This document shows positions 1 through 5,287 of a stretch of 5,287 nt of DNA, in pieces. The stretch covers positions 1 through 5,287 of the forward strand of contig WGDQ01000613.1 of assembly GCA_015493185.1 (NCBI GenBank), in the 5' to 3' direction. The notes under the pieces were generated by a model. The model searched no databases, was not told the origin of the DNA, and was given only the letters and a program-made list of their open reading frames with translations. Origin of the DNA: Planctomycetaceae bacterium (GTDB lineage Bacteria; Planctomycetota; Planctomycetia; Pirellulales; JAEUIK01). How positions within the stretch are numbered: position 1 is the stretch's first letter; each line of letters opens with the position of its first letter. Made by a program: the position numbers and the translations under genes.

Positions 1-875
1 ACCAGAATCGTCTTCCACGGGCGGTAGTAGTACTGGTAGTTGTCTTTCGATGCCTCTTGCTTCGGATCGCCCTGAATGGGAATCAGATCGAACGCGGCCG
101 TGGTGAAATGGCAGATCCGCCGGCCTTCTTGATGGGCCACGTTGCGAGCCATGGAAAGGGCCTTCAAATACACCTCGGGCCCCATCACGGCCGTACCAAA
201 GCAAAGAAACACGCCCCCCTCGAGCCGGCTTACCGTATCGCAAAGCGTCAGAAAATCGCGATACGTGGCCGTGCCGAACGCCACCGGATCGAAGTTCGGG
301 TGCTCGTGCAGAATGTCGTAGCCAAAGCCCACGTGAACCGTAACGGGCACTCCCAAACGATAGGCCTGCGCCAAAACACTGGTGTCTTTGTGCGGATAGT
401 CGCCTTCGAGAATCTCGCGCCCCAGCGACTCGCCCAGCCCCATGCCCTCGGCAACGCCCCGGGCCACAATATCGTTTATGTATCCCGTTTCGCGCCACAA
501 CCCGAACTCGCCCGATCGGATGTAGCGGGCCACGCTTTCGCACGTGGCGCCGATCAGCGCCAGCTCGTAGTCGTGAATCGGCCCTGCACCGTTCATGCCA
601 ATGTGCGTAATCAGGCCCCGTTGCATCATGTCGATCAACTGGCGCCCCACACCGGCGCGAATCACGTGGGCGCCCATCAGCATCATCCGCGCGGCCTTCG
701 CCTCGCGTGCCCGCACCAGCCGGGCCCCCAAGGTGGCCAACATTTCCATCTGCGCGGGGGGCAGCCGATCGGGTCGCGCATCGAGCGGCAACAGGCTCTC
801 GTGCTCGATGTCGTGTTGCCTCTCGGCCAGCGGTTTGATCAAAAGCTTACTGCGGTCGAACTGCGGATAAGGCAT
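1..875 (-). CDS. Deoxyhypusine-synthase-like protein, C-terminus cut by window edge
   Basis: The minus-strand frame is open from an ATG at 875 to the left edge and gives 291 residues with no stop. It resembles bacterial members of the deoxyhypusine synthase (DHS) family, an NAD-dependent Rossmann-like fold. Visible landmarks are a helical N-terminus (about 40-85), HIGMNGAGPIHDYELALIGA at 91-110 (the place of the TAGG-EED motif of true DHS), FGLWRETGYINDIV at 124-137, a Rossmann-like stretch SVLAQAYRLGVPVTVHVGFG at 166-185, GGVFLCFGTAVMGPEVYLKA at 220-239, and YYYRPWKTI at 282-290. Lys288 may match the enolising lysine of DHS. The His-rich GGGVVKHH segment of eukaryotic DHS is here GGVFLCFGTAVMG, with no histidine. 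Bacteria have no eIF5A, so the substrate is probably a polyamine or unknown. An in-frame TTG 36 bases upstream would add 12 residues; ATG is preferred, though no clear Shine-Dalgarno is seen. The family call is from remembered motifs, not a search. Confidence 0.68.
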   Translation of the reverse strand, partial: MPYPQFDRSKLLIKPLAERQHDIEHESLLPLDARPDRLPPAQMEMLATLGARLVRAREAKAARMMLMGAHVIRAGVGRQLIDMMQRGLITHIGMNGAGPIHDYELALIGATCESVARYIRSGEFGLWRETGYINDIVARGVAEGMGLGESLGREILEGDYPHKDTSVLAQAYRLGVPVTVHVGFGYDILHEHPNFDPVAFGTATYRDFLTLCDTVSRLEGGVFLCFGTAVMGPEVYLKALSMARNVAHQEGRRICHFTTAAFDLIPIQGDPKQEASKDNYQYYYRPWKTIL

Positions 876-902
876 GGGGCCACCCGGTCCACTTTCATCG
901 TT

Positions 903-928
903 GTTCAAATACGCCGTTCAAATACGCC
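903..928. repeat. Perfect 13-bp tandem duplication (gttcaaatacgcc x2)
   Basis: Two identical 13-base units abut directly at 903-915 and 916-928, 28 bases upstream of the DHS-like ATG. A slip-strand duplication is the simplest explanation. Its position in the likely leader of that gene means copy number could matter for expression, but nothing in the sequence shows that it does. Confidence 0.85.
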
Positions 929-933
929 GAAAA

Positions 934-962
934 AAATCCAAGGGGGTCCAGAAATCCAAGGG
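934..962. repeat. Direct repeat of aaatccaaggg with an 18-base period
   Basis: The 11-mer aaatccaaggg occurs at 934-944 and again at 952-962. The bases between the copies are not obviously related. It lies immediately beside the 13-bp tandem repeat, which makes this a small cluster of duplications. Confidence 0.7.
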
Positions 963-1040
963 CTTCCAGGCGGGCCAAACCCTTCTGGTTTCACCAGCGG
1001 CCGCCAAGGGCCCAAACGGCTGCGAACAACCGAACCCGTT

Positions 1041-1079
1041 GCGAAAAGGGGCGTGCCCCCCGCCGCAAAAAGGGGCGTG
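1041..1079. repeat. Direct repeat gc(g/a)aaaaggggcgtg, 24-base period
   Basis: Units at 1041-1055 and 1065-1079 match at 14 of 15 positions. The second unit continues into gaaaacc-type sequence, so that 1071-1084 (aggggcgtgaaacc) is identical to 3852-3865 in the other large spacer. GGGG/CCCC blocks at 1048-1059 and 1072-1086 could form short 4-bp stems. Confidence 0.7.
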
Positions 1080-1199
1080 AAACCCCGCTGCGAACATCCG
1101 ATCACCGGCGGGCAACGTCGCCTGCATTCGACCCCGGTCCGACTGTGTGCCAAGCGTGCCAGGCAGCCGAGGGCGACGGCGAACCAGCGACCGGACCAT

Positions 1200-2063
1200 T
1201 CAGATTTCGAGCCAGCTTAGCAGCGTATCTTGCTGGCGATAGTCGCCAATGATCACGTCGGCGCCGGCGCGAATCAGCCGTTGCCGCTTCCATTGGTTGA
1301 TGCCTTCGCGTCGTTCCTCGTCGCTCGCCACGCCAATGGCCAGTCCGCCCGCCCGGCGCACCTCCTCGATCTCCACAAACCCGTCGCCGAAGCCCAACAA
1401 CTGATGCCCCTGCACGTCGGCATCGCCGATGATGCGTTCGACAATCATCTTTTTCGAAAAGTTCTTGTAGTCGTCCAGCGCGCCGTAAATGTGCTCGCCG
1501 AAGTAATGATCGAGCTTGAGCGCGTGGGCCTCGTCGCGCACGTATTTCAAATCGGTGCCCGAGGCCAGATACAGCTCGATGCCCCGCTCCCGCAGTTGCT
1601 CGAGCAGACGGTGCGAACCCGGCACGGTCAGTTCCTCGGGATCGATCTGCCCCGATTTGAGGCCATCAACACGGTGCCGCATCTGCTCCCACAACCGGCG
1701 GTGGTACTCTTCCTTATATTCGAGCGGATCGCGAGGCGTGCCGCCGCGGGCCTTCACCTCTTCGACCAACTGCAACATCTGATAAATGGTCTGCTTGCCG
1801 TTGAGCCGCATCACAAACTCTTCGACATGGGCGTAAAGCGCTTCGCGGCTTTCCGACGTGCCGGTTTCCCGGAGCACCTCGACCATCATCGGAATCATCA
1901 CGTCGGGCCAATTGCGGCGAATCAACGACAGCGTACCGTCGAAATCGAAAATGCAGGCCCGAAAGTCGCCCCGCCGGCAGTCGGGCCGCAGCACCTCGAT
2001 GCCCGCCTCGGCCAGCGATGCCGCTGCTGGCTGCACGTCTGATGGATCACTCGATTGGTTCAT
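1200..2063 (-). CDS. HAD-superfamily hydrolase with a long helical cap, probable phosphatase
   Basis: This is a 287-residue cytoplasmic protein without signal peptide or membrane segment. The HAD motifs are in order. Motif I is IFDFDGTLS at 38-46, with Asp40 the nucleophile and Asp42 the acid/base. Motif II is LASGT at 166-170 (Ser168). Motif III is NFSKK at 201-205, where Lys204 or Lys205 serves. Motif IV is GFGDGFVEIEE at 224-234 (Asp227, Glu231). Residues of about 47-150 between motifs I and II form a large, helix-rich C1-type cap. The family fits phosphoglycolate-phosphatase-like enzymes acting on small phosphate esters; the substrate is unknown. Motif IV reads GDxxxE where GDxxxD is usual, a conservative change. 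The start is the ATG at 2063, four bases after a GGGGG run. A GTG at 2087 would add eight residues, but its only purine-rich stretch abuts it. The gene follows the isomerase after 250 bases and was probably transcribed separately or as a loose unit. Confidence 0.85.
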   Translation of the reverse strand: MNQSSDPSDVQPAAASLAEAGIEVLRPDCRRGDFRACIFDFDGTLSLIRRNWPDVMIPMMVEVLRETGTSESREALYAHVEEFVMRLNGKQTIYQMLQLVEEVKARGGTPRDPLEYKEEYHRRLWEQMRHRVDGLKSGQIDPEELTVPGSHRLLEQLRERGIELYLASGTDLKYVRDEAHALKLDHYFGEHIYGALDDYKNFSKKMIVERIIGDADVQGHQLLGFGDGFVEIEEVRRAGGLAIGVASDEERREGINQWKRQRLIRAGADVIIGDYRQQDTLLSWLEI

Positions 2064-2313
2064 CGAACCCCCGCAACGTAAGGCCACCCTTCAGCGAAAC
2101 CATCGCGCCGGCACATAGCACGCGGTTTTCGCCAAGGGCCATAAGATTCAAATGGTGACGAAGCCCCCACAGATTGTGTGATGCAGCCCCCAACCTGTCC
2201 GCGGCGCGATCTCAGCCCGCGCCAAGTGAAGTGAAAAGGCATGGGGAACAAAACAAAAGGAACCGCTACGCCCGCCATTCCCTCATGTTCTCGTTATTCC
2301 ATCATGTTCTCGT
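2064..2313. other. Spacer between the isomerase and the HAD gene
   Basis: This 250-base spacer has no credible gene. A 72-codon minus frame from 2278 ends at 2060, overlapping the HAD start as ATGA, but its composition is unlike the neighbours and it begins inside a tandem repeat. A T-rich stretch on the minus strand (about 2244-2264) lacks a preceding inverted repeat, so no terminator is called. No convincing -35/-10 pair was found for the HAD gene. Confidence 0.5.
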
Positions 2314-2314
2314 T
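2277..2314. repeat. 19-bp tandem duplication right after the isomerase stop codon
   Basis: Read on the minus strand, two adjacent 19-base units (2314-2296 and 2295-2277) match at 18 of 19 positions, with the core AACGAGAACATGA. The first unit begins within the TGA stop codon of the isomerase gene. This is probably a replication-slippage product in the 3' untranslated region. It contains no dyad symmetry. Confidence 0.8.
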
Positions 2315-3348
2315 CACTTGCCCGACTTGCCCATCAAGTGGCCAAGAATGTAGCGATCCAGCTCTTCGTAGTCGCGACTGCGCCGCAGCGAGTCCACCAG
2401 TTCTTCGTCGACGCTTCGCACGCGTTCGAGCAAAAAGTTGAACATCGCCAGGCTATTGGCCAGGTGTTTGGTTTGATGGGCCGGCTTGGTCGTCCGCATC
2501 GCCTTCACATCGAGCCCCACCACCCCAATATCATAAAACTTCGCCCGATCGAGCACCCACACCTGATTGAAGGCCCGACGCAGATCGACCGAGCCGAAGG
2601 TCTTGTCTTGATCGTATTTCAAGCCGTTCTGATCGTTCAGGTGCACGCTCCACAGTTTGCCGTGCCAGAGGGCATAGGCCATGTCGTCGGCCGGGTCCAA
2701 ACCGGCCAGAATGCTGTGCGCGCTTTCGATCAACACGCCCACCCGATCCGGATCGCTGGTGCGGTAGGCCAATCCCATGAAGTGCCCCACCGTCGGACAA
2801 TAGGCCTGATCCATCGGTTCGTTGGGCTTCATTTCGCCGGCAATGCGAATCGACTCGTCGTAGGCCAGCATGTCGTTCACCGCATCCACCATTCGGCCAA
2901 TGGCGGCCTGCGCATCTTTGGCCTCGCGAATGTACGTGCCTTCGCGGGCCGGCCACAGCACGATGAAGTCGCAATCGAGCATGCGGGCAATGTCGATGGC
3001 CCGACGCGATCGATCGCGGGCATAACGACGGTCGGCCGGTCGGTTGGCCGTAAACGCTCCGTCGATCGTGCGAGGATCTTCCCACAAGCGGGGTGCTACG
3101 AACTCGACCGTGAGCCCTTCGCTATCGAGCAGCTTCTTCACTTTGGCCACGCCGCGTTGGGTTTGCCGTGCATCCCAGTCGGCCGGAACCACATCGTCGT
3201 CGTGAAGCTGAATGTGCGTAAAACCCAGCTTCCGATACATCCGCACCTTGCGGGCAAACGGCAGCTCAGCCCGCACCGGCGGCCCGAACGGATCGGCACC
3301 CGGAGAAATGTTCCACGGGCCAAAGCTGAATCGGTATTTCTTTGCCAT
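2314..3348 (-). CDS. Xylose-isomerase-like TIM-barrel sugar isomerase/epimerase
   Basis: This 344-residue cytoplasmic protein follows the actinobacterial (class I) xylose isomerase pattern along its whole length: FSFGPW at 7-12, DPFG at 19-22, FTANRPADRRYA at 99-110, GEMKPNEP at 171-178, TVGH at 186-189 and KLWSVHLNDQNGLKYDQD at 231-248. Against the known Streptomyces enzyme the active site is largely kept: His49 and Asp52 (H54/D57), Trp132 (W137), Glu172 and Lys174 (E181/K183), Glu208 and His211 (E217/H220), Asp246 and Asp248 (D255/D257), Asp280 (D287) and Phe21 from the partner subunit (F26). The exception is His236 in place of metal ligand D245. The protein is about 40 residues shorter than typical class I enzymes, lost from the C-terminal arm, although a matching final helix remains (322-340). 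Aldose-ketose isomerisation with a divalent metal is likely; the true sugar is uncertain, so no xylA symbol is given. ATG at 3348 was chosen because GGAGGAG precedes it; a GTG at 3369 overlaps that element. Confidence 0.85.
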   Translation of the reverse strand: MAKKYRFSFGPWNISPGADPFGPPVRAELPFARKVRMYRKLGFTHIQLHDDDVVPADWDARQTQRGVAKVKKLLDSEGLTVEFVAPRLWEDPRTIDGAFTANRPADRRYARDRSRRAIDIARMLDCDFIVLWPAREGTYIREAKDAQAAIGRMVDAVNDMLAYDESIRIAGEMKPNEPMDQAYCPTVGHFMGLAYRTSDPDRVGVLIESAHSILAGLDPADDMAYALWHGKLWSVHLNDQNGLKYDQDKTFGSVDLRRAFNQVWVLDRAKFYDIGVVGLDVKAMRTTKPAHQTKHLANSLAMFNFLLERVRSVDEELVDSLRRSRDYEELDRYILGHLMGKSGK

Positions 3349-3360
3349 GATTTGGTATGT

Positions 3361-3367
3361 CTCCTCC
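3361..3367 (-). promoter_or_regulatory. Shine-Dalgarno sequence GGAGGAG of the isomerase gene
   Basis: A near-perfect anti-16S complement lies 12 bases before the ATG at 3348. The spacing is somewhat long, but the site overlaps the alternative GTG at 3369-3367 and so excludes that codon as the start. It is the strongest ribosome-binding site in the window. Confidence 0.6.
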
Positions 3368-3405
3368 ACCGGGGACGCGTATCATCGGCCATCAACGCGC
3401 GAGCT

Positions 3406-3612
3406 TCACACCCCCGCTATCGCAATCGCTCGCCGCCTCGCCAGTCGTACGGACAGTGCCAGCCACAGCAACATCGCCACGCATACCGACGACATCGCCA
3501 CACATGCCGGCGCCGACATCGTCAGGAACCCAAGCCCGGCAGCACCGCCAACACCGACACCGAGCAACAAACCGGCCAGCTTCGCCGAAAACGTCCGCCC
3601 GCTCTGCTCAAT
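3406..3612 (-). CDS. Possible small two-helix membrane protein, no standard start codon
   Basis: The minus frame is open from after a TGA at 3645-3643 to a TGA at 3408-3406. It reads as a plausible small membrane protein: a polar start IEQSGRTFSAKL, a Gly-rich hydrophobic segment GLLLGVGVGGAAGLGFL (about 14-30), a second segment ACVAMSSVCVAMLLWLALSV (about 36-55) and a basic tail RLARRR. The pattern resembles a hairpin membrane protein with a glycine-zipper first helix. Against it, there is no ATG, GTG or TTG before the first hydrophobic segment. The coordinates given assume a rare ATT start at 3612. TTG codons inside the first segment or the ATG at 3519 (37 residues) are the alternatives, and none has a clear ribosome site. 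It may be a decayed gene, or chance hydrophobicity from GC-rich DNA. I do not recognise a family. Confidence 0.2.
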   Translation of the reverse strand: MEQSGRTFSAKLAGLLLGVGVGGAAGLGFLTMSAPACVAMSSVCVAMLLWLALSVRLARRRAIAIAGV

Positions 3613-3765
3613 GGAATGAAAGCTGCGAACCGGTAAAGTACGTCAGTGTAGTCGAAGCCCTCTGAATCACAAGACGCCCGCCGCGTCGCGCAAATGGGCA
3701 CGAAACTGGCCCCGGCAACCGGCCCGACGTTGCCCGCCGGGGCGCCTACCGTGGCGCACGACACT

Positions 3766-3850
3766 CGGACCGCGCGAGGGGCAAGGCCGCGGGGGCAAGG
3801 CATGGTTCACCCCCACGGGCCGCTTCACGGACCGCAACGAGGGCAAGCCG
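3766..3850. repeat. Degenerate direct repeats downstream of the PQQ-propeller gene
   Basis: A unit starting cggaccgc and running into gaggggcaaggccg (3766-3789) recurs as 3828-3850, starting with the same eight bases and differing by single-base deletions and substitutions. Inside the interval the decamer ggggcaaggc occurs at 3778-3787 and 3792-3801. This looks like old, drifting repeat material rather than a working regulatory array. Confidence 0.55.
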
Positions 3851-3851
3851 T

Positions 3852-3865
3852 AGGGGCGTGAAACC
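3852..3865. repeat. 14-mer aggggcgtgaaacc abutting the PQQ gene stop, also present at 1071-1084
   Basis: On the minus strand the PQQ gene's TGA is followed directly by GGTTTCACGCCCCT. The identical 14-mer occurs in the same orientation at 1071-1084, 116 bases downstream of the HAD gene stop. Both copies are in non-coding DNA 3' of a minus-strand gene, which hints at a dispersed 3'-end element. Two copies are too few to prove it. Confidence 0.45.
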
Positions 3866-5152
3866 TCAGCGGCTGCCGATCGCGTAAACGGCCCGGTTCG
3901 AGCGCAGATAGATCGTTCGGTCGGCTACCGCCGGGCTGGCGTTGAAGATCGACGCATCGGGCGAAAGATCGTTGACGCCGATCAGCTCGAACTCTGGCGA
4001 AGCCGCTACGACAAACGTGCCTCGCTCGCGCGTCACGGCATACAGCCGCCCATCGGCGACCACCGGCGAGGCATACACGCGGCCCGCCCCACGCAGCCGC
4101 TCTCGATACACCACCTCGCCCGTCGCGGCATCGAGACAATAGGCCAGCCCGCGATGATCGACCCAATAAAGGTGGTCGCCCCACACAACCGGCGAGGGCA
4201 CGTTCGAGCCGACATCGGCCTGCCATATCAGGTGGGTATCGGTCACGTCGCCGCGGCCGCCCACACGAATGGCCAACGCCCGACCACGGCGCCCGCCAAT
4301 CACGTAAACCACGTCGCCCTTGCTCAGGGGCGAAGCACACACGTAGTCGTCAATTCCCTTGCAGGTCCACAGCCGCTCACCGCTGGTCGGATCAATGCCC
4401 CACACCTGACCTTGCATGCTGAGAACCAACTCAGGTGAACCATCGGCCGCGGCCACCACAATGGGCGTGCTCCAGCTACGCGACAGTCCGCCCAGGCGCC
4501 ACACCTCTTTGCCCGACTCGCCATCCAGTGCGATCAACGAGCGGCTTTCGACAAAGGCGTTCACGATCACCAGCCCCTCGAACACCACCGGCGAAGCGGC
4601 CGAGCCCCAACCGTGCTTACCGTCGCCCACCTCAGCGTGCCAGAGCGGTTTGCCATCCAAGTCGTAAGCGAACAAACCCGAGCGGCCGAAGAAAACATAA
4701 AGTCGTTTGCCGTCGCACACCGGCGTGCTCGACGCATAACCATGCTCGGTCAAAAACCCCTCATATTCTTGTGCGGGCAACCGAGAAGGCGGCTCGTGCT
4801 TCCATAGCACCCGGCCGTCGCGACGCGACAAGCCCAACACGTGCCGCTTGAGCTTTTCAGGATCACCCGGATCGTTGGGATCGACCCCGTAGCCGCTGTA
4901 GCAAGTCAGAAAGAGTCGATCGCCCACCACGATCGGGCTCGAAGCGCCCGCACCGGGCAATTCGGTTTTCCAGAGGATGTGCTCACTGGCGCTCCACGAC
5001 TCGGGCAACCCCACATCGGCCGATCGCCCCGAACCATCGGCACCACGAAAGCCCGGCCAGTCGGCCGCCATGCAGGCCACGGCCGCGGCCACCACAATCC
5101 ACCGGCCGTAGCCCATGTGCTGCGAAAAATCTCGACGGCAATGCTGTTTCAT
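3866..5152 (-). CDS. Secreted PQQ-like beta-propeller repeat protein
   Basis: This 428-residue protein has a signal-peptide-like N-terminus (basic residues to 17, hydrophobic core WIVVAAAVACMAA at 18-30). The mature part begins DWPGFRGADGSG, the usual opening of planctomycete PQQ-like propeller proteins. Eight strand signatures of the form S/T-P-(V/I)-V followed by G-x-x-(L/I/V)-Y recur, with the Pro at 73, 144, 188, 230, 275, 321, 363 and 407, matching an eight-bladed propeller. Typical blade closers are seen, such as IALDGESGKEVWR (207-219) and CLDAATGEVVYR (339-350). No c-type haem motif (CxxCH) is present. The role is probably a periplasmic scaffold or outer-membrane-assembly-type (BamB-like) or binding protein; PQQ binding itself is not shown. 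ATG 5152 was chosen over the Met at residue 13 because a GCGAGG element lies about 11 bases upstream. It is the first gene of the minus-strand row and is separated from the isomerase by 517 bases. Confidence 0.88.
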   Translation of the reverse strand: MKQHCRRDFSQHMGYGRWIVVAAAVACMAADWPGFRGADGSGRSADVGLPESWSASEHILWKTELPGAGASSPIVVGDRLFLTCYSGYGVDPNDPGDPEKLKRHVLGLSRRDGRVLWKHEPPSRLPAQEYEGFLTEHGYASSTPVCDGKRLYVFFGRSGLFAYDLDGKPLWHAEVGDGKHGWGSAASPVVFEGLVIVNAFVESRSLIALDGESGKEVWRLGGLSRSWSTPIVVAAADGSPELVLSMQGQVWGIDPTSGERLWTCKGIDDYVCASPLSKGDVVYVIGGRRGRALAIRVGGRGDVTDTHLIWQADVGSNVPSPVVWGDHLYWVDHRGLAYCLDAATGEVVYRERLRGAGRVYASPVVADGRLYAVTRERGTFVVAASPEFELIGVNDLSPDASIFNASPAVADRTIYLRSNRAVYAIGSR

Positions 5153-5287
5153 CGTGTTCTGAACCTCGCTACCTCGCCGTTATTCGTCTCTTGCCCGAGT
5201 GGTTTCCGCCCGACGGTCTTGTAGACATCGAACGCCCGACACTCCCCTACGATACGCCTACGGCCCCCAATCCACATACTCCTATGA
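5153..5287 (-). other. Upstream region of the PQQ-propeller gene, with an open frame ending in an ATGA overlap
   Basis: The minus strand is open from the right edge (5286) to a TGA at 5151-5149 that overlaps the PQQ gene start as ATGA. This gives 45 sense codons. It could be the end of an upstream gene translationally coupled to the PQQ gene, or a 42-residue frame from the ATG at 5277. Repeated AGG and GTA codons and the lack of any recognisable sequence favour chance, since about 135 open bases are not rare in GC-rich DNA. No -35/-10 promoter was recognised. Confidence 0.2.

Larger units (their letters stand above)
876..1199. other. Non-coding, repeat-rich spacer between the HAD gene and the DHS-like gene
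   Basis: This 324-base spacer holds no convincing gene. Short open frames exist on both strands, but they translate to Pro/Gly/Arg-rich sequence with internal duplications mirroring the DNA repeats. It contains several short direct repeats (903-928, 934-962, 1041-1079, and a 9-base unit at 1147-1164), a second occurrence of gctgcgaaca (1019-1028 and 1087-1096), and a weak 5-bp hairpin at 985-997 with a 3-base loop. The minus strand has a run of seven T at 931-937, but no strong stem precedes it, so I do not call a terminator. No recognisable promoter was found for the DHS-like gene. Confidence 0.6.
3349..3865. other. Long spacer between the PQQ-propeller gene and the isomerase gene
   Basis: Apart from the doubtful small membrane frame at 3406-3642, this 517-base stretch shows no gene. 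A 93-codon minus frame (3803-3522) and plus frames of about 100-135 codons are low-complexity or overlap the isomerase in antisense. The part from 3725 to 3865 is dense in short GC-rich direct repeats and shares exact words with the spacer at 876-1199. The leader of the isomerase, with its strong ribosome site, occupies the low-coordinate end. No clear promoter or terminator was recognised. Confidence 0.5.

Noticed and set aside
930..962. Possible rho-independent terminator at the minus-strand T-run (931-937)
   Set aside because: The bases before the T-run form a direct repeat (aaatccaaggg), not an inverted one, so no stable stem can be drawn.
985..997. CTGGT-ttc-ACCAG hairpin
   Set aside because: It has only five base pairs and a three-base loop, no T-run, and lies about 200 bases from the HAD stop. 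It is too weak to call.
57..1220. 387-codon plus-strand open frame
   Set aside because: It is antisense to the DHS-like gene and runs through the spacer. It is rich in His, Arg, Gln and Pro, typical of the reverse strand of GC-rich coding DNA, and matches no family, while the minus strand shows clear motifs.
1230..2042. 270-codon plus-strand open frame
   Set aside because: It is entirely antisense to the HAD gene, whose four motifs are intact.
2060..2278. 72-codon minus frame ending in ATGA overlap with the HAD start
   Set aside because: The overlap is a by-product of the HAD gene starting ATGAA. The frame begins next to a tandem repeat, has no ribosome site and has mixed composition.
2338..3636. 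432-codon plus-strand open frame, the longest on that strand
   Set aside because: It is the antisense of the isomerase gene plus spacer, His/Arg/Pro-rich and low in complexity at its end. The minus strand carries the conserved xylose isomerase residues.
3522..3803. 93-codon minus frame in the long spacer
   Set aside because: It covers the degenerate repeat zone, has no recognisable domain, and its codon content is unlike that of the neighbouring genes.
3406..3865. CRISPR array or insertion-sequence remnant in the repeat-rich spacer
   Set aside because: The repeats are few, unequal in length and irregularly spaced. No terminal inverted repeats, target duplications or transposase fragments are visible.

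Overview
The window looks like ordinary chromosomal DNA of a high-GC Planctomycetota bacterium, probably of the Pirellulales type. This is inferred from the protein families rather than from any marker gene. The clues are a secreted PQQ-type propeller whose mature part opens with DWPGFRG, a xylose-isomerase-like TIM barrel, a HAD phosphatase with a long helical cap and a deoxyhypusine-synthase-like protein, all separated by long, GC-rich, repeat-littered spacers. No rRNA, tRNA, CRISPR array, complete insertion sequence or phage gene was seen.

All four well-supported genes lie on the minus strand, so the order of reading is right to left. (1) 5152-3866: a secreted eight-repeat PQQ-like beta-propeller protein. 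(2) 3348-2314: a xylose-isomerase-like sugar isomerase/epimerase whose active site is nearly complete, except that one metal-binding Asp is replaced by His. (3) 2063-1200: a HAD-superfamily hydrolase. (4) 875-1: the N-terminal 291 residues of a deoxyhypusine-synthase-fold protein, cut by the left window edge.

The spacers are 517, 250 and 324 bases, and each gene has its own apparent start, so this is a co-directional row rather than a tight operon. No shared pathway can be argued with confidence. The isomerase and the phosphatase could both act on sugars or sugar phosphates, but that is a guess.

The spacers at 876-1199 and 3349-3865 are rich in degenerate short direct repeats. They also share an exact 14-mer in direct orientation and an exact 16-mer in inverted orientation, which suggests a family of decayed dispersed repeats. 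The second spacer also holds a short open frame (3406-3642, minus) that would encode a two-helix membrane protein but has no normal start codon.

The observations most worth checking are the Asp-to-His change at the isomerase metal site and the deoxyhypusine-synthase-like protein, whose normal substrate protein bacteria lack. I see no evidence for a multi-gene defence, mobile or biosynthetic system.
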